Shown in pieces: positions 26,595 to 35,481 of a stretch of 64,000 nt of DNA. The stretch comes from Nocardiopsis sp. NRRL B-16309 (GTDB lineage Bacteria; Actinomycetota; Actinomycetes; Streptosporangiales; Streptosporangiaceae). Where the stretch lies: NCBI RefSeq assembly GCF_001279585.1, contig NZ_LGEC01000114.1, forward strand, positions 1 to 64,000, written 5' to 3'. Below the pieces are notes generated by a model, which made no database searches, had not been told where the DNA came from, and saw only the letters and a list, made by a program, of their open reading frames with translations. Position numbers and translations under genes: made by a program. Every line of letters starts with the position of its first letter. Position 1 is the stretch's first letter.

Positions 26595-26660
26595 GCGGCT
26601 TCCGGGGCGAGGAGGCCTCGGCCGTGGATTCCGACGCCCGGTGAGCGGCTTCCGGGGCGA
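26561..26660. repeat. Exact 50-bp tandem duplication over a gene end
   Basis: The unit beginning GGAGGCCTCGGCCGTGGATT is present twice, at 26561-26610 and 26611-26660, without mismatch. The first copy supplies the stop codon of the PepSY gene; the second is non-coding. Identity points to a very recent event or an assembly artefact. Confidence 0.95.
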
Positions 26661-26716
26661 CGACTCCGGCCCCGGGTGGCGGGGCACCCGGGCCCCGGGT
26701 CGGTGTCGGTGCGGGC

Positions 26717-27265
26717 TCAGTGGTGTGCGCCGTGGTCGTCCTCGGGCGTGCTCCCGGCCGCCATGGGCTCCACCGGGGCGGTGAACTCCGCCTCGCGTCC
26801 GCCGTCGAAGGCGAGGGTCACCTCCACCTCGTCCCCGGCCGCCAGGGTCTCGGGCAGGTCGTTGAGCATGATGTGGTACCCGCCGTCCACGAGGGCGGTG
26901 GAGCCCCCGGCGGCCACCGGGATCTCCTCCACGACCCGCATCCGGGACGCCCCCGACTCCGTGGTCTCGGTGCTGCACAGGTCGGCGTCGGGCGAGGCGT
27001 CGGTGGTCACACCGGTGATCGTCGCGTCCTCGTGAGCGGCGTTGGCCACCTCCAGGTAGAGCACCGCGACCCGCGGGTTCGCGGGTTCGGGCACCCAGGC
27101 GCCCGAGATCTCCAGGTCTCCCGCCACAGCGTGGCCGCGCGCCTCCTCGGGGGCCGCGTCGGCGGCCGGAGCCGTGGCGGGAGTGCCGCAGGCCGTGGCG
27201 GACAGCAGAGCGGCGGCCAGTGCGGCGGGGGCGGCGAGGGGGCGTGTGACGCGTGGGAACGGCAT
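26717..27265 (-). CDS. PCu(A)C-type periplasmic/extracytoplasmic copper chaperone lipoprotein
   Basis: 182 aa. Lipoprotein-like signal with a Cys at 26 (LLSATACGT). PCu(A)C domain ~45-170 with the conserved copper residues M109...x21...H131-x-M133 (GYHIMLNDLP). In the family a His normally precedes this Met by about 11 residues; here that region reads LCSTETTESGASRM, with Cys97/Ser98 instead. A His-rich C-terminus (DDHGAHH) may add metal ligands. Likely delivers Cu(I) to cytochrome oxidase or another copper enzyme together with the Sco protein encoded two genes upstream. Confidence 0.87.
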   Translation of the reverse strand: MPFPRVTRPLAAPAALAAALLSATACGTPATAPAADAAPEEARGHAVAGDLEISGAWVPEPANPRVAVLYLEVANAAHEDATITGVTTDASPDADLCSTETTESGASRMRVVEEIPVAAGGSTALVDGGYHIMLNDLPETLAAGDEVEVTLAFDGGREAEFTAPVEPMAAGSTPEDDHGAHH

Positions 27266-27372
27266 GGTGTACTCGGTTTCCGTGTGGTCGTGGTCGGTGG
27301 TGGAGCGGGCGCGCGCGTGCCCGTCACAGGAGTCGCTCCCGGGACGGTTCCGGTTCCCGCCGGAGCGCGCCG

Positions 27373-28638
27373 TCACCCGCCGAGCAGGTCGTGCGCGGTC
27401 CACGGGTCCCCAGCGCGCACCGGCGGGACGGCGAACAGCGCGCTGCCCTCGTGGCGGATGAACGGGTTGAGGGCGTCCCCGCCCTCGTCCAGGGCCCGCT
27501 GGACGGGGGTGAATCCCGCGCGGGGGTCGGCCTGCCAGGCGGTGAAGACCAGGCCCGCCTCCCGGTTCCCGTCGGTGTCCCATCCCAGGTCGTAGTTGAA
27601 GCCCCGGCGCAGCATCCGGGCGCCCAGGGTGTTCTCCGGGGCTGCCAGTCGGATGTGCGCGTCGTGGGGGATGACGGGCGCGCCGTCCTCCCCCACGGCG
27701 GTGAGGTCGGGACGGTCGTCCTCGGCGGTGCCCCCCAGCGGGGCGCCGGTGGCGAGGCGGCGGCCGATGACGGCCTCTCGGTCGCTCGGGTCCAGGCCGA
27801 ACCAGTCGTCCAGAAGCATCCTGACCCGGCGGATGACGACGTAGGTGCCGCCGTCCATCCACGCCAGCGCGGGTTCGGGGTGCACGGCCAGCACCTGCGG
27901 GCCGAACAGCGCCTCGGACGGGTGCGGGTTGACCGTGCCGTCGATCTGGCCCATGAGGTTGCGCGGGGTGGCCTCCGGGTCGGCGGCCGCGGCGGCCGAG
28001 CGCTGGAATCCGGGCAGCGACCAGCGCACCCTCACGTGGGCGGCGACCGCGCCGAGCAGGTGGTTCAGCGCGGAGGAGAGCACGACCGGGTCCTCGGCGC
28101 CGACGTGGAGCAGCAGGTCCCCGCCGCACCAGGACGGTCGCAGGTGGTCGGTGCCGAAGGCGGGCAACTCCTCCAGGTGCGGGGGAACCCGGTCGCCGGC
28201 CCCGGCCTTGGCGAGCAGGGAGGCCCCCAGCCCGAGGGTCACGCCCAGCGAAGCGGGGTGCAGCCCCTGGGCTGGCGCGCCCTCCACCAGGGCGGCCGGC
28301 CCGTGCTCGTGCAGGGCGGCCGCCTCGCGGCTCCAGATCCGCAGGACCCGGCGGGCGGCCTCGCGCGCTCGGCTCCCCTCCTCGGAGCGCAGGTCCACCG
28401 CGACCAGGTGGACGTGGGCGGGTGTGGGTGTCAGCAGTGCCGGAGGCAGGCCGTCGCGGTCCCCCGCCCGGGAGCGGGCGGGGGCGAGTGCGGCGTCGCG
28501 GTCCGCGGTGTCGCGGGACTCGGTGAAGGCCGCCCCGGTCACCGTCCCGGTGGCCAGGCCGGCGACCCCGGCGGCACCCGCGGCGGCGAGGACGTCGCGT
28601 CGGCGGTGCCCGTCGGCGGTCTCGGCGGGGCCCTTCAC
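27373..28638 (-). CDS. Tat-exported DyP-type haem peroxidase
   Basis: 421 aa. Twin-arginine signal at the N-terminus (HRRRDVLAAAGAAGVAGLATG). DyP markers: the GxxDG motif in NLMGQIDGTVNP (distal Asp), WMDGGTYVVIRRVRM, HDAHIRLAAPENTLGARMLRRGFNYD, and NPFIRHEGSALF. The GTG start overlaps the Sco stop (GTGA), so the two are translationally coupled. In Streptomyces the DyP enzyme DtpA is encoded with Sco and a PCu(A)C-like protein and supports maturation of the copper oxidase GlxA; the same grouping is present here. No glxA/cslA genes are in the window. Confidence 0.92.
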   Translation of the reverse strand: MKGPAETADGHRRRDVLAAAGAAGVAGLATGTVTGAAFTESRDTADRDAALAPARSRAGDRDGLPPALLTPTPAHVHLVAVDLRSEEGSRAREAARRVLRIWSREAAALHEHGPAALVEGAPAQGLHPASLGVTLGLGASLLAKAGAGDRVPPHLEELPAFGTDHLRPSWCGGDLLLHVGAEDPVVLSSALNHLLGAVAAHVRVRWSLPGFQRSAAAAADPEATPRNLMGQIDGTVNPHPSEALFGPQVLAVHPEPALAWMDGGTYVVIRRVRMLLDDWFGLDPSDREAVIGRRLATGAPLGGTAEDDRPDLTAVGEDGAPVIPHDAHIRLAAPENTLGARMLRRGFNYDLGWDTDGNREAGLVFTAWQADPRAGFTPVQRALDEGGDALNPFIRHEGSALFAVPPVRAGDPWTAHDLLGG

Positions 28639-29252
28639 AGCTGGGCGTCCGCGAGCGCCGGGAGGAGGGCGGCGATCTGATCCGCCTCGGTGCCCTCGTC
28701 GAACATGCCCGCCGCCTCGCCGCCGGGCAGCAGGACCACGATGCGACCGCCGTGGGTGACCAGGTACTGCCCCTCGGTCTCCTGTGGGGCGTCGATGGGG
28801 ATGCCGTAGTCGCCCGCGGCCTCGACGGTGGCGTCGATGTCCCCGCGCACGCCCTGGAAGGAGGGGTCGAATCGATCCAGCCAGGAGCGGAGCTGCTCGT
28901 CGGTGTCGCGGGCGGGGTCGGTGCTCACCATGACGACGTCGTAGTCGTCGGCGGAGTCCTCGGCCTGCCCCAGGGCCAGGTCGATCTCGGCCATGGTCAT
29001 GGGGCACACGTCCGGGCAGCTGGTGTAGCCGAAGAAGAGCAGGGTGAGCCGGTCGTCGGCGACGTCGGTGAAACTCCAGGGCTCACCGTCGACGGTCGCC
29101 AGGTCGATGTCGGAGGCCGCCATCGGTTCGTCGGACAGGTCGAGGTAGTAGTCGGCCTCCGCGACGGGATCGCCGGTGGCGCAGCCGGCGGCCAGGGTGA
29201 GGGCGGCGGCGCAGAGCACCGCGGCCAGAGCGCGTGCGGGACGGGAGATCAT
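28635..29252 (-). CDS. Sco1/SenC-family copper chaperone
   Basis: 205 aa from ATG 29252 (GAGAG upstream); an ATG six codons earlier at 29270 lacks a ribosome site. Lipobox TLAAGC marks it as a lipoprotein. The Sco copper site is complete: GYTSCPDVCPMT (CxxxC) and the distant His in YLVTHGGRI. Function: thiol/Cu(I) transfer to the CuA site of cytochrome oxidase or to secreted copper enzymes. It is in a minus-strand series sigma factor, Sco, DyP, PCu(A)C. Confidence 0.92.
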   Translation of the reverse strand: MISRPARALAAVLCAAALTLAAGCATGDPVAEADYYLDLSDEPMAASDIDLATVDGEPWSFTDVADDRLTLLFFGYTSCPDVCPMTMAEIDLALGQAEDSADDYDVVMVSTDPARDTDEQLRSWLDRFDPSFQGVRGDIDATVEAAGDYGIPIDAPQETEGQYLVTHGGRIVVLLPGGEAAGMFDEGTEADQIAALLPALADAQL

Positions 29253-29349
29253 GGTGGTGGTTTCTCTCATGGTCGGTGGCCGGCCGTCGGACGGCCGGGT
29301 GCTCTCGGAACGGGGCGGGGCGCCGGGGCCCCGCCCCGGGGAAGCGGGC

Positions 29350-30045
29350 TCAGGCCGCCTGGCGCAGCATCTGGGCGAGGTCGCGGCGGCCGCGGGACAC
29401 CCGGGAGCGCACGGTGCCGATGGGCGCGCCGATGGCCTCGGCCGCCTCGGCGTAGGGCATCCCCTGGATCTGGGTCAGCACGAAGGCCGTCCTGCGGTCC
29501 TCGGGGAGGGCGTCCAGCAGGTCCAGCAGGGCGAGGTACTCGTCGAACCGGCCCGGCTCGGCGAGGGTGCCCGACTCGGTCCAGGTGTCCACGGTCTCGT
29601 GGCGCGGGACGCGGTTCTGGGACCGGTAGCGGTCGGCCACGGTGTGCCGCGCCACGGAGAACAGCCAGGAGCGGACCGGGGCGCGGCCGGCGTAGTGGTC
29701 CAGGCCGCGCATGGCGCGCGAGAAGGTCTCCTGGGTCAGGTCGTCGACCCACGAGGGATCGACCCGGCGGGCGATGAAGCGTGCCACGTCGTCGCGGGTG
29801 CGTGCGAAGAGGGCGTCCAGTGCCTCGCGGGTGCCTTCCTTGGCGCGCAGGGCCAGGACCGTCAGTTCACCGTGCTCGTTCCCGGCGGCGGTCCTGTCCG
29901 CGGCAACCCGCCGGTCGGACGCCGCGGGCCCGTCGGCGGCCGCACGCCTGTCAGAGGCGGCGGTCCTGTCGGACGCCACGCGCCCATCGACCGCCGCGGG
30001 TCCGTCGGGCACGGCTGAGGGGGAGGTCTCACAGAGGGAGAGCAT
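29350..30045 (-). CDS. ECF-family RNA polymerase sigma factor
   Basis: 231 aa. Region 2: DALFARTRDDVARFIARRVDPSWVDDLTQETFSRAM with the typical D-x-x-Q-E-T-F core; region 4: LDALPEDRRTAFVLTQIQGMPYAEAAEAIGAPIGTVRSRVSRGRRDL. The N-terminal ~50 residues are a low-complexity Ala/Asp/Arg tract (ASDRTAASDRRAAADG). No separate anti-sigma factor is obvious, although the membrane protein upstream could serve. Its place directly before sco suggests that it controls the copper module. That regulation is inferred. Confidence 0.9.
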   Translation of the reverse strand: MLSLCETSPSAVPDGPAAVDGRVASDRTAASDRRAAADGPAASDRRVAADRTAAGNEHGELTVLALRAKEGTREALDALFARTRDDVARFIARRVDPSWVDDLTQETFSRAMRGLDHYAGRAPVRSWLFSVARHTVADRYRSQNRVPRHETVDTWTESGTLAEPGRFDEYLALLDLLDALPEDRRTAFVLTQIQGMPYAEAAEAIGAPIGTVRSRVSRGRRDLAQMLRQAA

Positions 30046-30291
30046 GTCCGTTCTTTCTGTCGCCGTCCGCGGTCGCCGGCTCCCGCGCCGGCGGGTTCCG
30101 CGGTACTCGTCGGACGGCCGCGTCGGCGGCACGCCCGGAGTGGGGAGAAGGGTCGGTACGGGCGCCCGAACGGCGCGCTTGACCGTTCCCCGACACGGCG
30201 GAGGCAGGTGTCGGATCCACGCGGCGGAGGACGGGTCACGGCACGGGAGGCCGCGCCCCGGCGTTCCGGCGGGTGCGGCGAACGCGGGGTC

Positions 30292-30876
30292 TCAGGCGGG
30301 GAGCGACGCCGGCGGCCCGCGCAGGATGAGGCTGTGCCGCAGGTAGGGCAGTCGGATACGGACGCACGCGTCGGCGGCCCGCAGGCGCGGGACCACCGGT
30401 CCGCGCGGCGCGGGCGGTCCGCCCAGCACCAGCAGCAGCGGCAGGAGGGAGAGCGCCATGAAGCGCAGGAAGGCGAACAGGGCCGTCTCCCCCTGGCGCA
30501 GCCACCAGGCACTGACCAGCGCGGAGACGACGTGCATCCCGATCATCGTCCAGGCGGGCATCGCCGCGTCGGCCACCGCGAGGTCCGCGTGCGACGCGCT
30601 GTGCGGCGTCCCGAAGGAGCCGACGTAGCTGAAGGTCACGTGTAGGGCGAACTGGCCCCAGAGCATCCACCCGGTCAGGGCCGCCCAGCCCTGGCGGTGG
30701 TTCGACGCCGCCCAGGCCATCGCGAACACGACGGGCATACCGAGCAGCAGGCCCAGGAGCGGAACGTCGTGCCCGGAGCTGAGCGCGTGCCCGTGTGCGG
30801 ACAGGCTCGCGCACACCAGGGTGAACACCCCGGCGCGCAGCGGACGGCACGCACTGTTCTCGCTCATCTCCCGCAT
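30292..30876 (-). CDS. Polytopic membrane protein of the copper module
   Basis: 194 aa, about five hydrophobic helices (LGLLLGMPVVFAMAWAA, LTGWMLWGQFALHVTFSYVG, WTMIGMHVVSALVSAWWL, FLRFMALSLLPLLLVLGG). His and Met residues line predicted helix ends (HGHALSSGHD, TPHSASHAD, MIGMHVV), which fits metal handling, though this is inference. It precedes the ECF sigma gene on the same strand by 247 bases. I do not recognise a named family. ATG 30876 is preferred; ATG 30867 is possible. Confidence 0.65.
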   Translation of the reverse strand: MREMSENSACRPLRAGVFTLVCASLSAHGHALSSGHDVPLLGLLLGMPVVFAMAWAASNHRQGWAALTGWMLWGQFALHVTFSYVGSFGTPHSASHADLAVADAAMPAWTMIGMHVVSALVSAWWLRQGETALFAFLRFMALSLLPLLLVLGGPPAPRGPVVPRLRAADACVRIRLPYLRHSLILRGPPASLPA

Positions 30877-31032
30877 ATCGTCCCACCGCCGTCGCCGATG
30901 GCTCCAGCGGGGCGGGGCGAACGCCTCCTCCGGTCCCCGCCGCCGGGGACCTGCCGGGCGGGGTCCGCCCGGCACGGCCGGGAGGCGGGGCCGGGAGGCG
31001 GGGCCGGGGCGCGTGTTCAGCGGGCCTGGCCG

Positions 31033-31935
31033 CTACACCTTCCGGGAGAGGCCGAGGTCGGCGTCGGCCTTGCGCGTGGCGGAGGAAGGAGTGAGCGACG
31101 ACGCCGAGCGCAGGCCCCAGAACAGCCCCTGGAGGAGGTGGCGCGGCGCCCTGAGCGTCCAGTGATCGATGCCGTGGCTCTCGTACGTGGCGTTGAAGCG
31201 GTGTGTGTACGCCCGGAAGGCCGACGGGGAGGACTCGATCCGGCGTGCGGAGACCCCCGCCCGCATCCGGGGCACGTAGGCGACACGGATACCGGTCTCC
31301 TTGAGGTGCACCGCCAGGTCGATGTCCTCGTGCAGGACGTCGTCGTGGTCCGGGCAGGCCGAGCCCTCGATCGCTCGCCACGCCTGGGCCCGGATGGCCA
31401 TGTTGCTGCCGTAGAGGAACGGGCAGCGGCTCTTGCCCAGATGCCAGAGCGGACGCCGCACGAGGTCGTCCGAGACGGAGGAGGAGCCGAACAGGGGCAC
31501 GTCGTAGTAGGTGACCGGGCCGGTGACGGCTCCGATCGCCGGATCGCCCATGGCCCTGGACACGTGCTCGACCCAGTCCGGAGCGATGACGGAGTCCGCG
31601 TCGATGCGTCCGATGATGTCACCCCGCGCCGCGGCGAACCCCGCGTTGCGCGTGGGGACGAGCCCCTGGACGTCGAACTGCCGCAGGATCCGCACCCCGG
31701 CGCCGGGGTGGGACTCCGCCACGCGCCGGGCGACCGCCGCCGTGCCGTCGGTCGACCGGTTGTCGACCACGATGACCTCCCGAGGGGCCTGGGTCTGCCG
31801 GAGTGCGGCGAGCAGGCACCGCTCGATGGTGGTCTCCTCGTTGAACGCCGGGATGACCAGCGACACCGTCGGTGGCGGCGTCACCGGCCGAGCCGACCTC
31901 ACGCGCCGTCTTCTCGGGATTTCGATGCCGGCCAC
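31033..31935 (-). CDS. Family 2 glycosyltransferase
   Basis: 300 aa. GT-A fold: VSLVIPAFNEETTIERCL, VIVVDNRSTDGTAAVA, nucleotide/metal motif RIDADSV (DxD), and HEDIDLAVHLKETG for acceptor/catalytic base. The GTG start at 31935 follows AAGGAGAGG at ideal spacing, better than an upstream GTG. No membrane helix is present, so it likely works at the cytosolic face. Acceptor unknown; family members make polysaccharides or lipid-linked sugars. Neighbours give no pathway. Confidence 0.87.
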   Translation of the reverse strand: MAGIEIPRRRRVRSARPVTPPPTVSLVIPAFNEETTIERCLLAALRQTQAPREVIVVDNRSTDGTAAVARRVAESHPGAGVRILRQFDVQGLVPTRNAGFAAARGDIIGRIDADSVIAPDWVEHVSRAMGDPAIGAVTGPVTYYDVPLFGSSSVSDDLVRRPLWHLGKSRCPFLYGSNMAIRAQAWRAIEGSACPDHDDVLHEDIDLAVHLKETGIRVAYVPRMRAGVSARRIESSPSAFRAYTHRFNATYESHGIDHWTLRAPRHLLQGLFWGLRSASSLTPSSATRKADADLGLSRKV

Positions 31936-32584
31936 GGCCGTCCTCTCCTTCGTCCGCCGGTGGGGGCGCCGCGGAGACGACACCCCGGTCCGGTTGCCAC
32001 CCCGCCCGGCCGCGGTGTTCCGTCGGCACCGCAGCGCGCTCGAAGTGCTCGGGGCACTTCGCGGCGAGGTGAGCGGTCAACTGGTTCCTTGGTGCGAACC
32101 CCGGTGTGTCCGGCGTCGGGGAACCGGCTCCGGAGCTCCGAGACCATGGGACATCAGGGAGGGCAACGGACGGCGCGGTCTCCGTGACCGGAAGGCGAAC
32201 ACCCGGCGACCTGGCAGGCGAGCGGCCCACGACGGCTCGGATCGGGGGCATGGGGCGGTCGGGGCGAGGGGGCGAAGGAGCCGACTGGGTCGAGGGGACC
32301 AAGGAACCGACCGAGGCGAGGGGCCGACCTGGCCGAAGCTGACCGAGTCGACCGCGTCGAGGCGACCGGGCACGGGAGCCGACCGGGGTGTGAACTGCTC
32401 CCCGGAAGTTGGACCGGGAAGTCCAGTTCCATCGACCGGGGAGCAGTTCGGGTGAGGGGGGCCAAGCGGCCGACCGGGCCGAGACCGGCCGAACCCGGGC
32501 CCTGCACTCCCCCGCCGTCGGGACGGCCGCCGGGACGACCGCCCCGATTCCACGGCCGCGCCGCACCCAGAGCCCCGCGCGACC
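31936..32584. other. 649-base gene-free region with GACCGA-type repeats
   Basis: Between the large LuxR gene (its 3' end) and the glycosyltransferase start. Dense degenerate repeats of GACCGAG/GTCGAGG fill 32200-32390, followed by a nested hairpin. Long frames here are only compositional shadows. Confidence 0.5.
32392..32449. terminator. Nested stem-loop downstream of the LuxR gene
   Basis: Outer arms GAACTGCTCCCCGG (32392-32405) and its exact complement (32436-32449), with an inner TGGAC-CGGGAA-GTCCA hairpin at 32410-32425. It lies 136-193 bases past the LuxR stop. Most likely a terminator or structured 3' end; a recombination or protein-binding site is possible. Confidence 0.6.
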
Positions 32585-35197
32585 TCAGGCCGGGGCGGGC
32601 GGTTCGTCCTCGGGAGCCAGGACCTCGCGCAGCTCGGCCCTGTCGCGCACACCCAGTTTGCGGTAGGCGGCGGCGAGCTGGTTGTTGACCGTGTTGGGGG
32701 AACTGCCGAGCCGGTGGGCGATCTCCTTCGAGGTCAGGCGGCGTGCCGCCAGGAAGGCGACCTCGGACTCCCTGGGGGTGAGCAGCACGGACCGGTCGGG
32801 CACGGCCGACCACAGGGCCGGTCCCCGTCCGATCCGGGCGGCGCGCGCGTTCCACAGGTCCGCGGCCCGCCGGTCTCCGTCCGCCGAGGACCAGCGGGCC
32901 ATGATGAGCGCGGTGTCCGCGGCGGTGGCGCCCATGCCCAGATCCGTCGCGCGCGCGAACAGGTCCGCCGCCGCCTCGGGGTCGCGGTGCTCCACCGCCG
33001 CCGCGTGTTCCTGGATGAAGGCGGCGAGGCCGCCGCCCGCGGCGTCGGCGGCCTCCTGTACGAGCTTGGCCACCGGCCCAGTACGGCCGAGCCGCGCGGC
33101 GCAGTGCGCCAGCATCCCCGCCAGGAACACGTGCCGGGCGTCGAGCAGGTACCGGGCGCCCTCCGCCAGCGTCGCGGCGGCTTCCTCCGGCCTGCCCGAG
33201 GCCCGCTCGTCCCACGCCCGTGCCCATGTCAGCTGCATCCTGACCTTGGGGTCGGCCAGGCTCGCCTCGCTGATGGCGCTCCGGTGGATCCCGGCCTCGC
33301 CCGGCCTGCCCACGGCGGTGCAGGCGGCCGTGGCCAGGGCGAGGGCGGCTGGCAGCAGGCCCATGGGATCCCGCCAGCGAAGGTGCCGGACGGCTGATGC
33401 GGCCAGTGCGTGGGCGCGCTCGGCGTCGTCGGTGAGGAGTTCGGTGAGTCCGAGCGCGTACTCCCAGGTGCCGCGCATCTGGGGGTGTTCCAGCGTGCAG
33501 GAGCGGATCGCCTGCTCCAGCGCGCCGCGGGTGGCGACGACGTCCCCTGTGTAGGACAGTGCCATGTACCCGGCGAGGCGCGTCATCTGGTCGGCCGCGG
33601 GCAACTGCTCCCGGTGCCCGGGCAGGACCTCCTCCAGTCGGCGCAGGAGTTGTTCCACCTCCGCCAGGGGGCCCGTGATCACCGTCGCCATCACCGTGAC
33701 CAGCAGGGCGTGGGCGTACGCGGTGTCCTGGGACGCGGTGACCGGTGGGGCCAGAACCGCGTGCAGGCCGCCGACCATCCGCCACTGGAAGGCGTCGTGT
33801 TCCAGCCGGACGGTCTCCACGGGATCGCTGACGCGCTCCAGCGCCTCCTGGAGGAGGTGGGCGGCGTCGGCCGCACGGTGGTGGCGTGTGGCCAGGTGGT
33901 GCGCCTTCGCCCGAGCCGCCGTCGAGGTCTCGGTGTCGGTTCGCGCGCGCTCCAGTGCGAGGTCGAGGTGGCGGTCGGCCAGGTCGGCTTCGCCCAGTGC
34001 CGAGGCGCTCCGCCCGGCCACGCTCAACGCCCGGACGTCGCCGGGGGCGCTCTCCAGCGCACGGGTGGCGATCCTCAGGGCGAGGTCGTGCCGCATGAGC
34101 GCGTGGGCGTGTTCGGCGGTCGCCGCGGCCGCTTCGGTGGAGACGGGGTCACCGGACTCCACGGCCAGGATCACGGACCGCCTGGTCAGGTCGGCGGCCC
34201 GCGCGGGGGCGACCGACTCCGCCGCCGAGGCGAGCAGCTCGGCCGCCCGCCTGCGGTGCCTGCGCCGGTGGGTGTCGGGGACGCGGGCTCGCAGAGCCTC
34301 GTCGTAGAGGGGGTGTGCCAGGTGCAGCCATCCGTCGGTTTCCGCCGCGACCCTCTCGCCGATGAGGTGGTCCCACTCGTGGTGGGCGAGTGCTGACACG
34401 GGCAGTTCTCCCGCCGCGGCGAGGACCGAGGCGAGCGCGAGGTCGTGCGCGGGCAGGGCGTGCAGGTGGGAGCCGATGAGCTGCGTCAGCCGGCTCGTGG
34501 GGCGCAGGGGGCCGTTCAGGTCCCATCCGTGGACGGTGTGCACGAGGGTTCCCTCGGCGCGCGAGCCGCGCACGAGTTCCCGGATGTGCAGAGGATTGCC
34601 CTCGGCGCGGGCGGCGATCGCCGCGGCGGCCCCGGGGGTGAGGTGCCCGTCCATGACCTGCCCGGCCATCCGCACCGACTCGGTCTCCGAGAGCGGGGAC
34701 AGCGTGTGCGCGGTCAGGCTGCCGTGGTCGTAGAGTTCGCGGACCGCCCCGGGGGCCTCGGTGAGCCGCCGGGTCGTGACCACCGCGCGCAGGTGCGTGT
34801 CGCGGACCAGGTGGGCCGTGGCGAACAGCGAGGCCGGGTCCAGTGCGTCGACGTTGTCCACGAGCAGGATCGCCACGGACCGCCGTTGGGCGAGGTAGGA
34901 GATCAGGCGCGCGGTGGGCGAGGACTCCTCCCGCGTGGCCTGCGCCACCGACGGTTCGAGGCCGGCGAACGCTCCCAGGGGGATGTCCGCGCCGATGGTG
35001 GAACCGGAGACGAGGAGGGGAACGAGGCCGGCGGTTCGCAACTCCCCCGCCAGGTCGCGGAGCAGATGGCTCTTGCCGATGCCTCCGGGGCCCTCCACCA
35101 GGTGTGCGCGGCGCGTTCCGGTCCGTGACGACAGTGCGGCGACCAGGTCGCGCCGTTGGTGTTCGCGCGGGGACCGCGGCTCCGGTCCGTGAGCCAT
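32585..35197 (-). CDS. Large ATPase-LuxR (LAL-type) transcriptional regulator
   Basis: 870 aa. N-terminal AAA/STAND ATPase: Walker A EGPGGIGKSHL near 35-45 and Walker B-like VAILLVDNVDALD. Long helical TPR-like sensor region ~330-800. C-terminal LuxR HTH ~805-865: LTPRESEVAFLAARRLTSKEIAHRLGSSPNTVNNQL. LAL regulators often sit in secondary-metabolite clusters as activators, but no such cluster surrounds this one. ATG 35197 is close to the opposite-strand lipoprotein-like gene, so the two share a 284-base control region in which I see no distinct operator. Confidence 0.9.
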   Translation of the reverse strand: MAHGPEPRSPREHQRRDLVAALSSRTGTRRAHLVEGPGGIGKSHLLRDLAGELRTAGLVPLLVSGSTIGADIPLGAFAGLEPSVAQATREESSPTARLISYLAQRRSVAILLVDNVDALDPASLFATAHLVRDTHLRAVVTTRRLTEAPGAVRELYDHGSLTAHTLSPLSETESVRMAGQVMDGHLTPGAAAAIAARAEGNPLHIRELVRGSRAEGTLVHTVHGWDLNGPLRPTSRLTQLIGSHLHALPAHDLALASVLAAAGELPVSALAHHEWDHLIGERVAAETDGWLHLAHPLYDEALRARVPDTHRRRHRRRAAELLASAAESVAPARAADLTRRSVILAVESGDPVSTEAAAATAEHAHALMRHDLALRIATRALESAPGDVRALSVAGRSASALGEADLADRHLDLALERARTDTETSTAARAKAHHLATRHHRAADAAHLLQEALERVSDPVETVRLEHDAFQWRMVGGLHAVLAPPVTASQDTAYAHALLVTVMATVITGPLAEVEQLLRRLEEVLPGHREQLPAADQMTRLAGYMALSYTGDVVATRGALEQAIRSCTLEHPQMRGTWEYALGLTELLTDDAERAHALAASAVRHLRWRDPMGLLPAALALATAACTAVGRPGEAGIHRSAISEASLADPKVRMQLTWARAWDERASGRPEEAAATLAEGARYLLDARHVFLAGMLAHCAARLGRTGPVAKLVQEAADAAGGGLAAFIQEHAAAVEHRDPEAAADLFARATDLGMGATAADTALIMARWSSADGDRRAADLWNARAARIGRGPALWSAVPDRSVLLTPRESEVAFLAARRLTSKEIAHRLGSSPNTVNNQLAAAYRKLGVRDRAELREVLAPEDEPPAPA

Positions 35198-35481
35198 GAC
35201 GAGGGAGCCTAACAGCGATCGATGCCTTGCGGCCGGTCCCGCGTGGGGCCGTAGTCAGAAATTCACCATGGTGGCACCGCGGTGCGCGTCACTACCTTGT
35301 CCTTCGGCGCGCCGGGAGCCGGGAAGTGTCGTCCGGCCCGGGCTTCGGCGGGGCGGCACCGCCGGTGGGCCCCGTGCTCGGTGGACCCCGTGGCCGCCGC
35401 CCGCCGCGGTCGACCTCCACCGCGGACACCGCCTGCCGCATCCAGCCCTCCCTGACCACTCGACACGTTTCGGAGCACACC

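Noticed and set aside
31511..32455. A long plus-strand frame over the glycosyltransferase start and the following spacer
   Set aside because: It is antisense to the GT2 catalytic region and continues through repeat-rich spacer DNA; no protein signature.
32154..33785. A 543-codon minus-strand frame overlapping the LuxR gene's 3' half
   Set aside because: It is an Arg/Gly/Pro-rich alternative frame with no motif; the LAL regulator reading frame has clear domains.
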